64,000 nt of DNA, taken from Locusta migratoria. Lineage: Eukaryota > Arthropoda > Insecta > Orthoptera > Acrididae. Location: contig CM048746.1 of assembly GCA_026315105.1 (NCBI GenBank), positions 639,585,398 to 639,649,397 of the forward strand, given 5' to 3'. Positions 1 to 10,921 of the stretch are shown one piece after another; within the stretch, counting starts at the first letter, position 1; the number at the start of each line of letters is the position of its first letter. The notes beneath the pieces were generated by a model. The model was not told where the DNA came from. It saw only the letters and a program-made list of their open reading frames with translations, and made no database searches. A program made the position numbers and the translations under genes.

Positions 1-487
1 ACCTCGCTTTTTGAAATATTGCGGACAAGAAATACGTTAGTGATATATATAAGCTGTTTGTAATGTAATTTGAATGGCATCATCTGGTTCATCTGACGCA
101 AAAATTGTATAAACGAGTATGTAGAGGAGAAAATTCTCTACAACTTTGTTCCCTTTTGTTTTTTTTTTTCATATCTCTTATCGTTGGAGAGATATTTGCA
201 AAAATAACGGAGTTTTGACACCCTCCATTAAATTAACGAAAACCAGCAGTTCGCAGATGTCACGTGAAATTCCTCGCCCAGAACTGTCTCTGCCATACGA
301 CATCTTGCGTTGCGTATTTGATGATTTTCTTATTGTAACTTACACGTTGTCATTTCAAAGCAATAGCGCACTGAAGAATTAACAAAAACAGTTCTTCGTA
401 CGAGAAATGATAATCTGGTGTCCACAAATGCCATATTAGCATCAGTTCACTACGGCCATCAGTAGTATAAGATTGAGGAACACAATT
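1..487. other. No recognisable gene
   Basis: AT-rich sequence in which I see no conserved protein, RNA gene or mobile-element terminus. A 78-codon open frame from 146 begins with a phenylalanine-rich run encoded by a T-tract and looks fortuitous. Confidence 0.5.
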
Positions 488-566
488 CCAAACTGTTAGC
501 TGTAGCGCAGTGGGCAATGTGTTGGACTGTGACGCTAAAGGTCAGTGTTTCGGAACCCGTCAGTAC
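488..566 (+). repeat. Degenerate tRNA-like segment, probable SINE head
   Basis: The stretch around TAGCGCAGTGGGCAATGTG resembles a Pol III A box, and GTTTCGGAACCC about 45 bases further on resembles a worn B box. No full cloverleaf can be drawn and no SINE body or target duplication is obvious. I read it as an old tRNA-derived repeat, not a working tRNA. Confidence 0.35.
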
Positions 567-1292
567 CTACATGTTTTTTCCTATGAGGGATTCAGACACT
601 GTTATTAATTAATTTTTAATTATTTAGATTATTATTTGGGCCCAGTATGTTTGCAAAAACTTATAAAACAACAAATCTAAAGTGGGCCGTAAAACAGGTC
701 AGTGCGATTTTTTCTTTCTCTTGTTTTTTGTAAACATTATAGACGTAGACAGTATAAGCATTTATGCAAACATTGTTTTTCATGTTATAAAAACGCATAC
801 ATTCCATCGACATGTTTATCGGTCAGGTTTATAGTACTGACACATTTAATGAAAAGCGTGGACACCCGCTTTTTATTCGTTGTAGCTGAGAACAATATAA
901 TGCTTTTTGGTGTCGGGAAGTACAGCAACATCTCCTTGAATGGTTGAGATGACAGTAACCATTTTATTTTTCTAGGGTTTATATGAAACAGTTGTCACGT
1001 CTTCTCGGAATAAGAAAAGCGACTTTCCAACTTTAAGATCTTTCTTTTTCATATCGATGAAGTGAGTGGGAAATTCTCGTGTATTTTTCTTTATGGTCCC
1101 GATATGTCAGTTGGTGGGTTTTCAGCAAATCAATGACAAGAGGAATAAGAGTAAATCGTGTATCCCGTTGATATTACGGTTAGTAGCGTTAAACTGGTTT
1201 GGTAAGTAGTTTGGTAAAATAAACAGCAGTAGCAACATCGGGTGGTATGGAACCCTTACCCAAGTATGGAACATTATTTCTTAAATATAGAG
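567..1292. other. No recognisable gene
   Basis: Low-GC DNA. An 81-codon open frame at 702-947 has a cysteine-rich start but no motif I recognise, and I do not regard it as a gene. Confidence 0.45.
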
Positions 1293-1379
1293 TTTTAATG
1301 AATCTCCAGCACCAGTTGCATTTACTGGTGCTTTATTTAAGCACCAATAAATGCAACTGGAGCTGGAGTTTCATTAAAA
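1293..1379. repeat. Near-perfect 41-bp-arm hairpin
   Basis: Left arm 1293-1333 and right arm 1339-1379 are inverted copies with about four mismatches, separated by a 5-base loop. The arms contain CCAGTTGCATTTA and its complement. Such a structure could be a small foldback element or MITE, or a transcribed hairpin precursor. No flanking target duplication was identified, so its origin is open. Confidence 0.8.
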
Positions 1380-2075
1380 TTTGAACCACAGTTGCGGAAA
1401 CAGCAAGCCTCCAGAGATGGAGAAACTAATAATAAGATATAGAGTTGATTGATCGCAAAGCATTATGGTCTTAATCCCGTATTTACTGGTCTTACTTGGT
1501 ATGTACATTTTGAATGGGCACGTACCCTTAAAACCCCCTAATTGTTCCTCTATAGTAAGGTTCGAATTTTGTTGATAACTGGTCTTACCTTCTTCAATTA
1601 GAATATTCTAAATTTCAGAGACGAACGCGAATTTGTTTATCTTTCGTCTCGTGTCTGGAAATCTTCGAATTGTAAGTTTCAACTATTAAAAACAAAGCGG
1701 TTGCGAGACAGTGTGGTTTGGAATCTATTTCCACCTATCGTGCGGTCGTACACCTGTTTGACGGGGACTTTATTTGTTTTTGTGGCTCCAGCTTCCAGCT
1801 CTTCTGCAACTTGTTTGAAGGAGGCTTGCATTTCTTCTCTGCTTTAAAACGTATTTTTTCATGTGCATCTTTTCATTAGTGTATTTCTCTTGAAAATGGA
1901 TGAGGTAATGTGTGAAAAATGCCCTGAGCATTCAACAGTGGTCATAGCATCAGCAGGGTCGGCCAAAGGTTTAAGTTAAAAACTTAGGGAAGACGGCAGA
2001 CAGGCGTCTTTCAATACTTTAGCCTATGTTTTTAGCTATATTCTAATAATGTTCCGTTAAGAATTCTTCTTCTTC
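1380..2075. other. No recognisable gene
   Basis: No conserved coding region, RNA gene or transposon end could be identified here. Confidence 0.45.
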
Positions 2076-2111
2076 TGATATTTCGGCTGTATAACGTTCA
2101 GCCATCTTCAG
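2076..2111 (-). ncRNA. Hammerhead-like core, Penelope-type terminus
   Basis: Read on the minus strand, this stretch has CTGAAGA, then a GGCTG/CAGCC stem with a short loop, then GAAA followed by TATC. This is the order of a hammerhead core (CUGANGA, stem II, GAAA, NUH). It deviates from consensus at one core base. Hammerhead motifs are known from the termini of Penelope-like retroelements; assignment to such an element is inference, since no reverse transcriptase lies next to it. Confidence 0.4.
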
Positions 2112-2972
2112 AGTGAGCCGAAAGACTGACGCACCAGTGCTCCCTTCGGCCCTTTATACTCGCGTACCGCGCGACTATATTCAAATAGTCTCCTTATCCT
2201 TCGATATATTTCAGTTCTGATTCGGGCGCTAATGACTTCCAGAGTTGTGCGCACTAAAACAACAACAACAAAATGGTATGACGGTATCTGTTGGCATTAC
2301 GGAAGTTGAGTTTTTATTTTCAATTTGTTTCACAGCTAACCGAAGAAAATAGCAAGTAAAGTGGGATCTCAGCTACGACACTAATCAGAATAATACTCTC
2401 GACATTTCCAGGTTAAAACGAATTTCGTCCAAGGCGTCACATTTCAAGAGTTCTAAAAAGATTAATTTTTATGATACTTCTGAAGGTTATGCGTGGGTAG
2501 TTAGTGAAGTAACAACGCTCGAAATACACTTAACGCTATAGGAACTGCAGCCCTCCGTCCCTATACCACATGAACACAAGAGATATTTCGGTTAGAATTC
2601 CCGTTCTTCACATCGGACTGCTCGCTCCATAAATATCTATATTCTAAGATTCAGACACGTGGTAAAATTGATGGCTGGCACTAAAAATTTACATACTGCC
2701 GCAAGAGGCCACACAGTACTAATACCTATTATCTGTAAAACATGATCCGCCTACGTATTATTGTGTAATCAGCACGAACGACCTGGGAAGGCAGATCTGC
2801 GCCATGACTTCATATTATGTGCACTTTACTCAACCGGAGTATAATCGCCATTTCTGAGGTTTAAGTGAGTTGTAATGACTGGGAATCTTAAGAAGACTGT
2901 CTATTGCGACTGTTTTCCACATAAGGGATTTAGAGGCTTGTTAAGCGGCATTACAAACGTCTGGATACACAG
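2112..2972. other. No recognisable gene
   Basis: Unassigned sequence containing a short (CAA)n tract near 2258-2270 that could be the tail of an old SINE or LINE. Nothing else is recognised. Confidence 0.45.
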
Positions 2973-3444
2973 TTTTGTGTCCCAGCCTCGTCGTCGCTTT
3001 TGTGTCTCGTTTCCGTCGTAGGCGTCGGTGGCCGAGTAGAATGAGACCGACAAAGGAATAAAGATAGCATGCTGGTGCAGCTACGGAGGGGAGCAGCCAG
3101 AAACTAGAAACACTAGAGTAAATTAGAATGAGATATATATTGAACAGAATTTATACAATACTTAACTTTTACATAGTACTGCAGAATGTTGATACATAGT
3201 TAAGCTAGAGTCCTGCCTAGTGCCTAACTGATAGCCAAGTCTTCACTGGTGCCTATCTGATTCCGAAGGTCCTAACTGGTTGCTATCTCAGTCCCAAGTG
3301 CACGATCTCGTTCAGTGGTGGCCACGAGCGGCGTTGTAGCAGAAGGGCGCTCGTGGCTGTCGTCGTAAGAACGCCGAGCCGTGCGTGCATGGCGGCGCGC
3401 GGCGAAAGTAGGTGGCGCGCACTTTGTACTTGTGCGACACCACA
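2973..3444 (-). mobile_element. Solo LTR of the Ty3/gypsy family at 57.5-63.5 kb
   Basis: The reverse complement matches the 466-bp LTRs at 57537-58002 and 63022-63487 over their whole length. It starts TGTGGTGTCGCACAAG at 3444 and ends GGGACACAAAA at 2973. It is flanked by 5-bp direct repeats CACAG at 2968-2972 and 3445-3449, the same duplication length as the full element. There is no internal coding sequence, so this is a solo LTR left by LTR-LTR recombination. It carries more differences from the two intact LTRs than they do from each other, so it is an older insertion. Confidence 0.88.
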
Positions 3445-3950
3445 CACAGTATATTCAAATTATAATGAAACAGAGGTGAAAGAGTGTACTGTTCACTGAC
3501 ATGAAATAAGCCACAAAATAGTTCCCTGGAAGAAGATGGGGGGGGGGGGGGGGGAAGGCTGCAGACACGGGCTTTCTCTGCACACACGCTGTTGTCCATT
3601 TCGTTGTAAGGGCGTCTCTTCCCTTCGTCCGCTGTCGTCGTTTATCCGCACGCAATTCCAAGTGAGGCTGGTTTTGCCGACTACAGTCTTATGAAAAAGC
3701 CACGGCAATTAGCCAGGCTGCCCCCTGGAGTGAGAGAATGTGGCGCGGCCGCCGGTGGCGAACGTGAAATTTGGAGTGCCTCTTCCTGGCTCCGTGTGTG
3801 CAATGTGACTGGCTCGTCCATTATTATCTCCGTGACCAGCCAGACACGGATTCCCGTTGCCAAATTTTAGTTGATTGACAGCGTTGTTTTTTTTCTCTAT
3901 TGGTGCTGTTGGTGAATGTTCTTCGTTGACACGTACTCCTCTTGAGTATT
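3445..3950. other. No recognisable gene; poly(G) run
   Basis: Contains an uninterrupted G run at about 3538-3554. Overlapping open frames on the minus strand owe their proline runs to this tract and are not credible genes. Confidence 0.5.
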
Positions 3951-3954
3951 CATA

Positions 3955-4070
3955 CTATGTCTCCGGGTCCATACGGCTATTGTTTCCCATCCCCTGCACG
4001 TTCTTTGTTAGTAACAGGGGACTGATGACCAAGTAGTTTAGTCCTCTCTAAACAACAACAACAACAATGC
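3955..4070 (+). repeat. SINE 3' tail fragment ending in (CAA)n
   Basis: GGACTGATGACCAAGTAGTT followed by TAGTCC and then AACAACAACAACAACAA resembles the tail of the tRNA-derived SINEs elsewhere in the window, which carry GGACTGATGACC followed by a GTAGTT or GCAGTT motif. The tRNA-like head is not seen, so this appears to be a truncated copy. Confidence 0.5.
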
Positions 4071-4497
4071 TGGCTCAGTCTCGTCCACCAGGTCGGCTGT
4101 ACGCTTGCATGCTTCTATTGGCAAAGTCTCTGAACGAGCGTTTCCAGCGGAGATATTACAGTACCTTAAAGGCTATGAGAGCGTGACCTGATTTGTTGTA
4201 ATACGTTTCAGCAAATCACATAATGTACCTTAATTAAAAAAAAATGGATGTAAATGCATTAGTGTGTAACTTGCATTTGGTTCCAGATATACTGTGCAGT
4301 GATTATCAATTGAACGTGCATGTTACTGTCCGTCATCGATAGTAAAATAGACATTTGTAGGTGCAGAGTTTGTTTAGTACATTCCCAACAGAGAACACAG
4401 CGCTCAAATCGCAGAAGTAGGGCAGATGACAGATTATCAGCTGTGAAGCTAAAGGTAAGAGGATCTCATTCAAGTACTTGCAAATACTTCTGCTCAC

Positions 4498-4798
4498 TCT
4501 GCAGCGGAGTGTGCGCTGATATGAAACTTCCTGGCAGATTAAAATTGTGTGCCGGAACCGGGACTTGAACCTGGGACCTTTGCCTTTCGCGGGCAAGCGC
4601 ACTACCGACTGTGCTATCCCGACACGACTCACGATGCCGCCTCACAACTTTAAAGTTGTAAACGACTTTAAAGTTGTGAGGCGGCATCGTGAGTCGTGTC
4701 GGGATAGCACAGTCGGTAGTGCGCTTGCCCGCGAAAGGCAAAGGTCCCAGGTTCGAGTCCCGGTTCCGGCACACAATTTTAATCTGCCAGGAAGTTTC
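4498..4798. mobile_element. Palindromic tRNA-derived SINE with 12-bp target duplication
   Basis: Two copies of a tRNA-derived SINE lie head to head: arm 4523-4656 and arm 4665-4798, about 134 bp each and nearly perfectly complementary, with an 8-base loop. Each arm holds an A box like TAGCACAGTCGGTAGTGC and a B box like GGTTCGAGTCC within a tRNA-like region (plus-strand copy about 4697-4773). The left copy has 25 extra bases at its outer end (4498-4522). The direct repeat ACTTCTGCTCAC at 4486-4497 and 4799-4810 flanks the whole structure, which shows it inserted as one unit. The family is common in grasshopper genomes to my knowledge. It is not a functional tRNA. Confidence 0.85.
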
Positions 4799-5086
4799 AC
4801 TTCTGCTCACGTTTTTGTTCTGTAAAAGATTCGCTACGAAAAAGCATAAATTTGTGAATAAACACACCACTATAGAAGATTGAACCGAATCACCGTGCGT
4901 GTTTGAAGATGATTTTAAAAGAAAAAATTCAAAGGTTTCCGTAAAAAGTGTCCAATAATTTGAAATATGGTAGTACTCATCGAAACAAAAACATATGGGT
5001 GTGGAAATGCATACTTTCTTAGTTAACAGCTGTTTCACATGGCGTATATTCATGGCAATACATAAGTTTATCCGGTTATTGTCGTT

Positions 5087-5326
5087 CTAATTGCTGGTAG
5101 GATTTGAAGACGCCACCCAGTAGGCTCTGCATATCGTTGATTGAAGTTTCGTAAACGACTTTCTAAGGTGTCCCATAACCAAGGGAATAGGCGACAAGAC
5201 CTGGGGAACAGACGCGCCAAGGTGTGCGCCTCCCCGACCAATCCAGCGGTCGTAGAACGTCTGCGTCACGTGGTCACGAACACTGCGACGGAAGTGTGCT
5301 GGTAAGCAATCACGTGTGAACCGCAT
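5087..5326 (-). pseudogene. Tc1/mariner-superfamily transposase fragment
   Basis: Seventy-nine codons on the minus strand include PAHFRRSVRDHV, then DRWIGRGGAHLGASVPQ, then MGHLRK. This resembles the region between the second and third catalytic aspartates of IS630-Tc1-mariner transposases of the type also seen at 44302-45647. The usual SPDLxPLDFFLWG block is degraded to SPIPLVMGHL, so the third aspartate is lost. No intact N-terminal part or terminal inverted repeats were found. Confidence in the superfamily is good, in the boundaries low. Confidence 0.6.
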
Positions 5327-5339
5327 CTGCTATCGTTGT

Positions 5340-6353
5340 TCACATAGAAAACTGTCCAGCAAGGAAGGTAATACATTAATGGGAAAGTAGAGATAAGGCG
5401 GCGGATTAAACGTTGTGCTATTGTATGTGGCCCATTCAACCTGTCGCCAAGCAGGCCTACCCAGACTTTGGTGAAAAATAGATGAATTGCTAGGGATTTA
5501 TGTGTGGTGATATGTGATGGTTTTGAATGTACTCACCCTAACTGAAGAGTAAATTTCATGTTGGATGTAAACAGCGGTTCTGCGGCACACCTCTGCAACA
5601 ACCATTCAGAGAACCGCCCTCTGCCTCAGGGCCTAAGCGCGCTGTGGCTGTGCTTGAGAGTAGGATAAAATAGTGCCAGTACATGTCGTGTTGACAGTCT
5701 TTTATTTGACTGACAACTGGTGCATGCTTGATTTCCCTCAATAATACAATCATAGTTGTACGATGACGTCAAATCAGATAATTTAAAGCTATGTCCTTAC
5801 TATAAATCAACAACAAATATTACATTTTACACACGTTCCGAAATATTTTAGAGTGAATACATTATGCCTTACGAAAAATACATTGGAACTCAGTGTGATG
5901 TAATAAAAGCTGTGAACCCTGATGATGTTCGGTGCCACCAGCTGCCACTGACAAGAGAGGGTCCTTAGAAATGGCCATTTGGTTCCATTCATTTGTTGCA
6001 GGTCACATATGTACAGACAAAAATGAAGGACTGGAAGACATTTCGGCCCAGTACCTGATATATTTAGAGGAATCTGCCCTGAATGTTCATAATCCTAAAA
6101 TATTTTGGAGTTAAATTGAGCAATACATAATATGAAATAAACATTTTTCTGGGAATAAAGTCCGTATGCTCAGTTCTATCTTATTGCAGAGCACAACCAT
6201 CTGGCTGAGTGAGCCCACTGACTCAACGTGCTGCTTTCAGTGGAGCATGGCTACTGGTACCTAAGTACAGGTAAGAGTAACACTTCTAAGAGTTTTTCTT
6301 TATTGCTCGGAAATAGTCATATTCAGGAAAGATGATGAAACTTGATTGTGCTC
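5340..6353. other. No recognisable gene
   Basis: Unassigned AT-rich DNA. Short open frames at 5556-5753, 5807-5992 and 5932-6114 show no motifs I recognise. Confidence 0.45.
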
Positions 6354-7450
6354 ATAATTATCTATCGATCCAATTAATTTAGAGTCTCTTTATGGGGATC
6401 AACTCTAGGCTGTTACTCTGTTCAATGTGCGAGGAGAGTATAAGCTGCAGAAGTAATTAACTGAATGTGGAATGTGGGAAATATGGACATTGTCATTGTA
6501 TTCAAGTCCATTATTAGTAGTTGCAAAACTTAATAGTGACAAACGCCTAGTGTTGGATACCAGGGATATTAATCCTGATCTTGTTCCTGAGCATACAAAA
6601 CATGAGTATGGAAAAACAGATAGAACTAAAGTGCCTTACACTTCGTTTTTGTTAATACACTTGTCACCTGAAACAAGTGAAGCAAATTTGTTGGGTGTGT
6701 TGGACATAATTTCCTTGTGAGTAGCACAGATGTGTGATATACCAGTGACACTCGTAGCCTTACTTAAAGGTACAGAGAAGTGAAGAGAAGTGACAGCTGT
6801 GAAACGCTGTACGAGTTTCATTAGCGGCGGATAGCCGTGTGACGTAACGCACTCTGGCAAATCTGACGGAAGTGAGGGTGGTGCCCAAACGCTCCGCCGG
6901 CGCGGGTGGCGTGGCGGGTCCATCAGATTGCATTCACATCGGCGGCGGGCAGGTCCCGCTAACGACCAGCTGCATAATGTAACGTGCGCGTGCTCAGAGC
7001 CTGTGCAAAAAGGCCACACGTGCGCACCGACCAACCCCATCCCTCCTACCACACTGCCCCTTTTAAAACACACACACACACACAAAGAGGTGCCCGCCCG
7101 GTCGCCAACATCCGCACTAATTGGCACGAGGCGACTTTTTTCCCCTCCTTTTTACATCTTAATTAGTCAGTCCAACTCGCGAACGCCAAGTGCGGGTATA
7201 CGGCGCAACCTTTGAAGCTGTTGGTCGCAGGACCGTAAAGGAATGCGGAAAGCAGGAGACGGATTAAGACACACACACAGCGAGCATGTCACCAGAGACT
7301 CTCGTTTTTCTACTCAATAATTAGAGCACAGAGCCGAAAAATGCTGACTTTGGCATTAGTTGGTCATCGCGTTTCATATCTACCTTACATCCTGTTATGA
7401 GTTAGCTGTTGCCAATGATCTGTTTTCTGATACTGATTTACAAATTTTCA
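6354..7450 (+). repeat. Direct repeat, copy 1 (about 1.1 kb)
   Basis: This segment is closely similar in order and orientation to 7527-8824 plus 10922-10955. Shared blocks include the stretch near 6540 ending ACGCCTAGTGTT, a GC-rich block at 6880-7030, a CA run and the TCAATAATTAGA region near 7316. An 82-codon frame at 6472-6720 contains SSPLLVVAKLNSDKRLVLDT, which faintly recalls the start of a reverse transcriptase palm; I treat that only as a hint. Copy 1 lacks the two insertions present in copy 2 and so serves as an empty-site reference. Confidence 0.75.
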
Positions 7451-7814
7451 TTCGCCATACTTTGGTATTCCACCTAAACCGAGTACAGTGAAGCCATAAC
7501 TGATCGCAAATTGCGATTTATTTCATATTACAATTATCTATCAATCGAATTAATTTTGAGTTTTTGTATAGGGATTAACTCTGGGCTCTTACTCTGTTCA
7601 ATAGTCGAAGAGTACAGGTTGCAGAATAAATGAAGTGAATGTGGAGTGGGGAAATATTAGCCTACATCGTCATTGTATTGCAGCCCATTATTGGTTTTGC
7701 AAAACTTAATGATGATAAACGCCTAGTGTTTCACACCAGGGATATTAAACCGGTTATTATTCCTGAGCATAAGAAACTTGAGTCTCGAAGAACAGATAGA
7801 GCTAAAGTGCCTCA

Positions 7815-8011
7815 AAATCAAATGTTGAAATGTTTGTAGAGCTTATGGGACTTAACTATGGGGTCATCAGACCCTAAACTTGCAAACTACTTATGAACTA
7901 GCTAAGAATAAGGATGGCATAAATGTCCATGCTTGAGGGGGGATTCGAACCCCAGACTGTAGGGGCTTTGCAGACTGTGATTGACCCGCCGCAGTCATCT
8001 CGGCCGCTGCA
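7815..8011 (-). mobile_element. tRNA-derived SINE (GGCCGAG family)
   Basis: The minus-strand sequence has a tRNA-like head with a degraded B box (GGGGTTCGAATCCCC type) and a body matching the copies at 22348-22546 and 43789-43991. The direct repeat AAAGTGCCTCA at 7804-7814 and 8012-8022 flanks it. Copy 1 of the surrounding repeat lacks it. It is more diverged than the copies at 17517 and 45245. Confidence 0.85.
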
Positions 8012-8444
8012 AAAGTGCCTCATACTTCGTTTTTGTTTATACACCCTTCACCTTAAACAAGTGAAGCAAATTTGTTGGGTGTGTTGGACGTAATTCCCTT
8101 GTGAGTAGCACAGATGTGTGATATGCCAGTGACACTCGTAGTCTTACTTAAAGGTACAGAGAAGTGACGGCTGTGAAACGCTGTACGAGTTTCATTAGCG
8201 GCGGATAGCCGTGTGACGTAACGCACTCTGACAAATCTGGCTGCAGTGACGGTGGCGGCCGAACGCTCCGCGGGCGCTGGCGCGAGTGGCTTGGCGGGTC
8301 CGTCAGATTGCATTCACATCGGCGGCGGGCAGGTCGCGCTAACGACCAGCTGCATAATGTAACGCGCGTGTGCTCGGCGCCGGTGCAAAAAGGCCACATG
8401 TGCGCACCGCCCCAACCCATCCCTCCCACCACACCGACCCCTTT

Positions 8445-8448
<4 letters not shown>

Positions 8449-8484
<36 letters not shown>
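8449..8484 (+). repeat. (CA)n microsatellite
   Basis: About 18 uninterrupted CA units; the corresponding tract in copy 1 (about 7069-7083) is much shorter. The many open frames with cysteine-valine or threonine-histidine repeats here come from this tract. Confidence 0.95.
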
Positions 8485-8489
<5 letters not shown>

Positions 8490-8828
8490 GTGCCGGCCCG
8501 GTCGCCAACATCCGCACTAATTGGCACGAGCCCTGTTTTTTTTCCCTCCTTTTTACATCTTAATTAGTCAGTCCAACTCGCGAACGCCAAGTGCGGGAAT
8601 ATGGCGCAACCTTTGAAGCTGCTGGTCGCAGCAGAACCGTAAAGGAACGCGGCAAGCAGAAGACCGATTAAGACACACAGAGCGAGCACACGTCACCAGA
8701 AACTCTCGTTTTTTCTACTCAATAATTAGAACACAGAGCCGAAAAATGCTGACTTTGGCATTAGTTGGTCAGCGCGTTTCAGATCTACCTTACATCCTGT
8801 TATGAGTTAGTTATTGCCAATGATATAT

Positions 8829-10921
8829 TGGCCAAGGGGTCAAGGGGTCTAAGTGACAATTTTGAAAAAAAAAATTGTTTAAGTACAGGAGTGGGACGTG
8901 ACACTACTAATCTACTAGCTGGTAAAGAGATCCTAGCGATTTTATTGACAGTATGTGCCATCTAGCGAGATGCCCCTTGACTGCTTGGTTGTTTGTATCT
9001 GCGCTTTGGTGCACAAGGGGTCCAATATCACTAGGACTCCTTTACCACCAAACAGTGCGATAGATTTCGTGCTTGGAAGCAGATATCGATGCTATTGTAA
9101 AAGCGTGTGCAAAACATTTTTTCTAAAAACGCTTGACTTATATAACAAAAGGATAAGAAACGTAATCGTTGACAAAAAAATCAAACCCATCTGATATTTC
9201 CCCACTTGCCATACGGGGAAGGAAGGAGCCTCCAAATAAAATTCCAGCAAAGTGAATTGCAATAATCAAGGAGTATATAAGAAAATTTCCACTGTACTCA
9301 AGTCTTTATAGTAGAGCAATAGCTTCAAATCGAAAGTACTTACATTCAAACTTAAGTGTGGCAATGATGTATAAAATGAATGAAATATTTTTCCATGAAG
9401 ACAAAAAATTTAAACCTGAAAGTAACTTTTTTGCAGACGTATATTCAAGACAGTTTAACCTTCGTTTTCACAGACCTCATACCGATATCTGTGTAACTTG
9501 ACAGGCTGCAGATGAAAATTGTACAAAGTATGCCTGATGGAAAAAAGGCAGCTGAAGTTGAAAATGAATCCATCTCAGGAAGGCAGAAGCAGCAAAAGAA
9601 GGCAAAACGATAGGCAGGAATTAAAGGACCACAACCATGTTACAATATGCATTGATCTTCAAAAGATGCTGCCGACGCCACATGTCACAAACGCCAAATC
9701 TTTCTATACGTATGTGACAGTTGTGGACATACAACCTCAATATTCACAACTTAAGCAGTGATACTGTCGTATGTTATGTGGCATGAAGGCCTGGCAAATA
9801 GGGATTGCTAAGAGACAGCATTGTGCCTGCTGAAGTATATCCAGAGTCTTCTTCACACTGTGAGCACATCTCAGCCTTTAGTGACAACTGTGGAGGCCAG
9901 AACAAGAGCCGTGTAATAGTACAGTTTTGGTGTTATATTGTTATGAACACCCAAATTAAAATAGTTGATCACTATTTCCTTATTTCTGAATATTCGTACA
10001 ATGATTGAACTTGGAAGAAAGAAGAATCAACGTAACATTTATATACCGGGAGTTTGGCTGAATCTGGCAGCCACAGGAAGTCGAAAATTTGTTGTCACTA
10101 AAAAGACGGATGAATACTTCATTGATCTTCAATAACTAAACCGGTACTTTAGAAACACTGTGCCTGGGATAAGAGAAATGCAGCTACTTCAGTTTGAGAA
10201 GGCAAACCCAAATACGCTTTTTAACAAGACATAATCAGCTGAGTGTATTCTGCCTTATCAGAAACTGCTAATAAAAAAAAACAACGAACAGGAATAATGC
10301 CTAAACAACTTACCAGTCTTCGATCCATTGCTGTGAAGCGAAAGCTAAAATACAATAAATATGAAGACCTGATGGAACTTCTGCAATTTTTGCAACCGAT
10401 GCAGAACCAATTTTATAAAAGTTTATCCCATGAAACAAAGGCTGGTGCACCACTTTCTCCTAGTACTCACATGGATGATTATGATGTCGCTACTGATTTG
10501 GGTAACAACATCTATGACCCAGATGATGATTTTGATACATGTTGATAAGTGTTAAACTCTAAGTTTTTGATTTTGTAAATTAGTCAGTACACTATTGCTG
10601 CCATACTGTATCCTGTTATAACAATAAATGTTTGTTATGTTGATTATGTAATCTGAGCGTTATCATTTTATTCTATTCTCAGTAAGAGGTAAAGGGGTCT
10701 AAGTGCGGATTGAACATTATTTACAGATATCAACTGTAAACCGAAAGTTATACTTATTTATTATCATTGGAAATAAAAAGCTAAGAACGCGAGTCATCTT
10801 CTGAAATTTTCTAAACGGCGAAATTTTCATTTTCCCCTCTTACGAAAACTGTTAAACTTTGACTTCAGTTTTCTCAAAACTATGATTTTGTCACTTAGAC
10901 CCCTTGACCTCTGGGGTCCTC
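8829..10921 (+). mobile_element. DNA transposon with 4-bp ATAT target duplication
   Basis: The ends are inverted: GGTCAAGGGGTCTAAGTGAC near 8837-8856 and its complement near 10892-10911. The flanks ATAT at 8825-8828 and 10922-10925 are a target-site duplication. The uninterrupted sequence of repeat copy 1 (AATGATCTGTTTTCTGATAC) has the same length as the restored flank, which confirms the 4-bp duplication. The interior carries a broken transposase-like gene. A 4-bp duplication fits Sola-type elements among others; I do not assign the superfamily firmly. Confidence 0.8.
9330..10546 (+). pseudogene. Transposase-like pseudogene with DNCGGQNK motif
   Basis: Fragments in several frames line up in order. 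FKPESNFFADVYSRQFNLRF then HRPHTDICVT lie near 9400-9500, a DLQKMLPTP block near 9655, a MWHEGLANRD block near 9777, FSDNCGGQNKSRV near 9880 and HYFLISEYSYND near 9970. An acidic C-terminal tail ends with DDDFDTC at 10545. I recognise this as a family frequent in arthropod genomes with a conserved SDxCGGQN block, probably a DDE-type nuclease, but I do not know its formal name. Stops and frameshifts occur throughout, so this copy cannot make protein. It is the only coding content of the element at 8829-10921 and presumably its former transposase. Confidence 0.6.

Noticed and set aside
3312..3661. Proline-rich small proteins on the minus strand
   Set aside because: The proline run is the translated poly(G) tract and part of the frame lies in a solo LTR.
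4697..4773. A genuine tRNA gene
   Set aside because: A and B boxes and a plausible anticodon loop are present, but the unit is part of a SINE with target duplication, its acceptor stem is imperfect and it lacks a terminator directly after the 3' end.
4547..4825. Overlapping open frames on both strands across the SINE palindrome
   Set aside because: They arise because the same tRNA-like sequence is read in both directions; there is no codon or domain support.
6472..6720. A functional reverse transcriptase fragment
   Set aside because: The SPLLVV..RLVLDT resemblance is short and unsupported by any further motif; kept only as a remark in the repeat entry.
8308..8567. Histidine-threonine-repeat proteins
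   Set aside because: They are translations of the (CA)n microsatellite in several frames.
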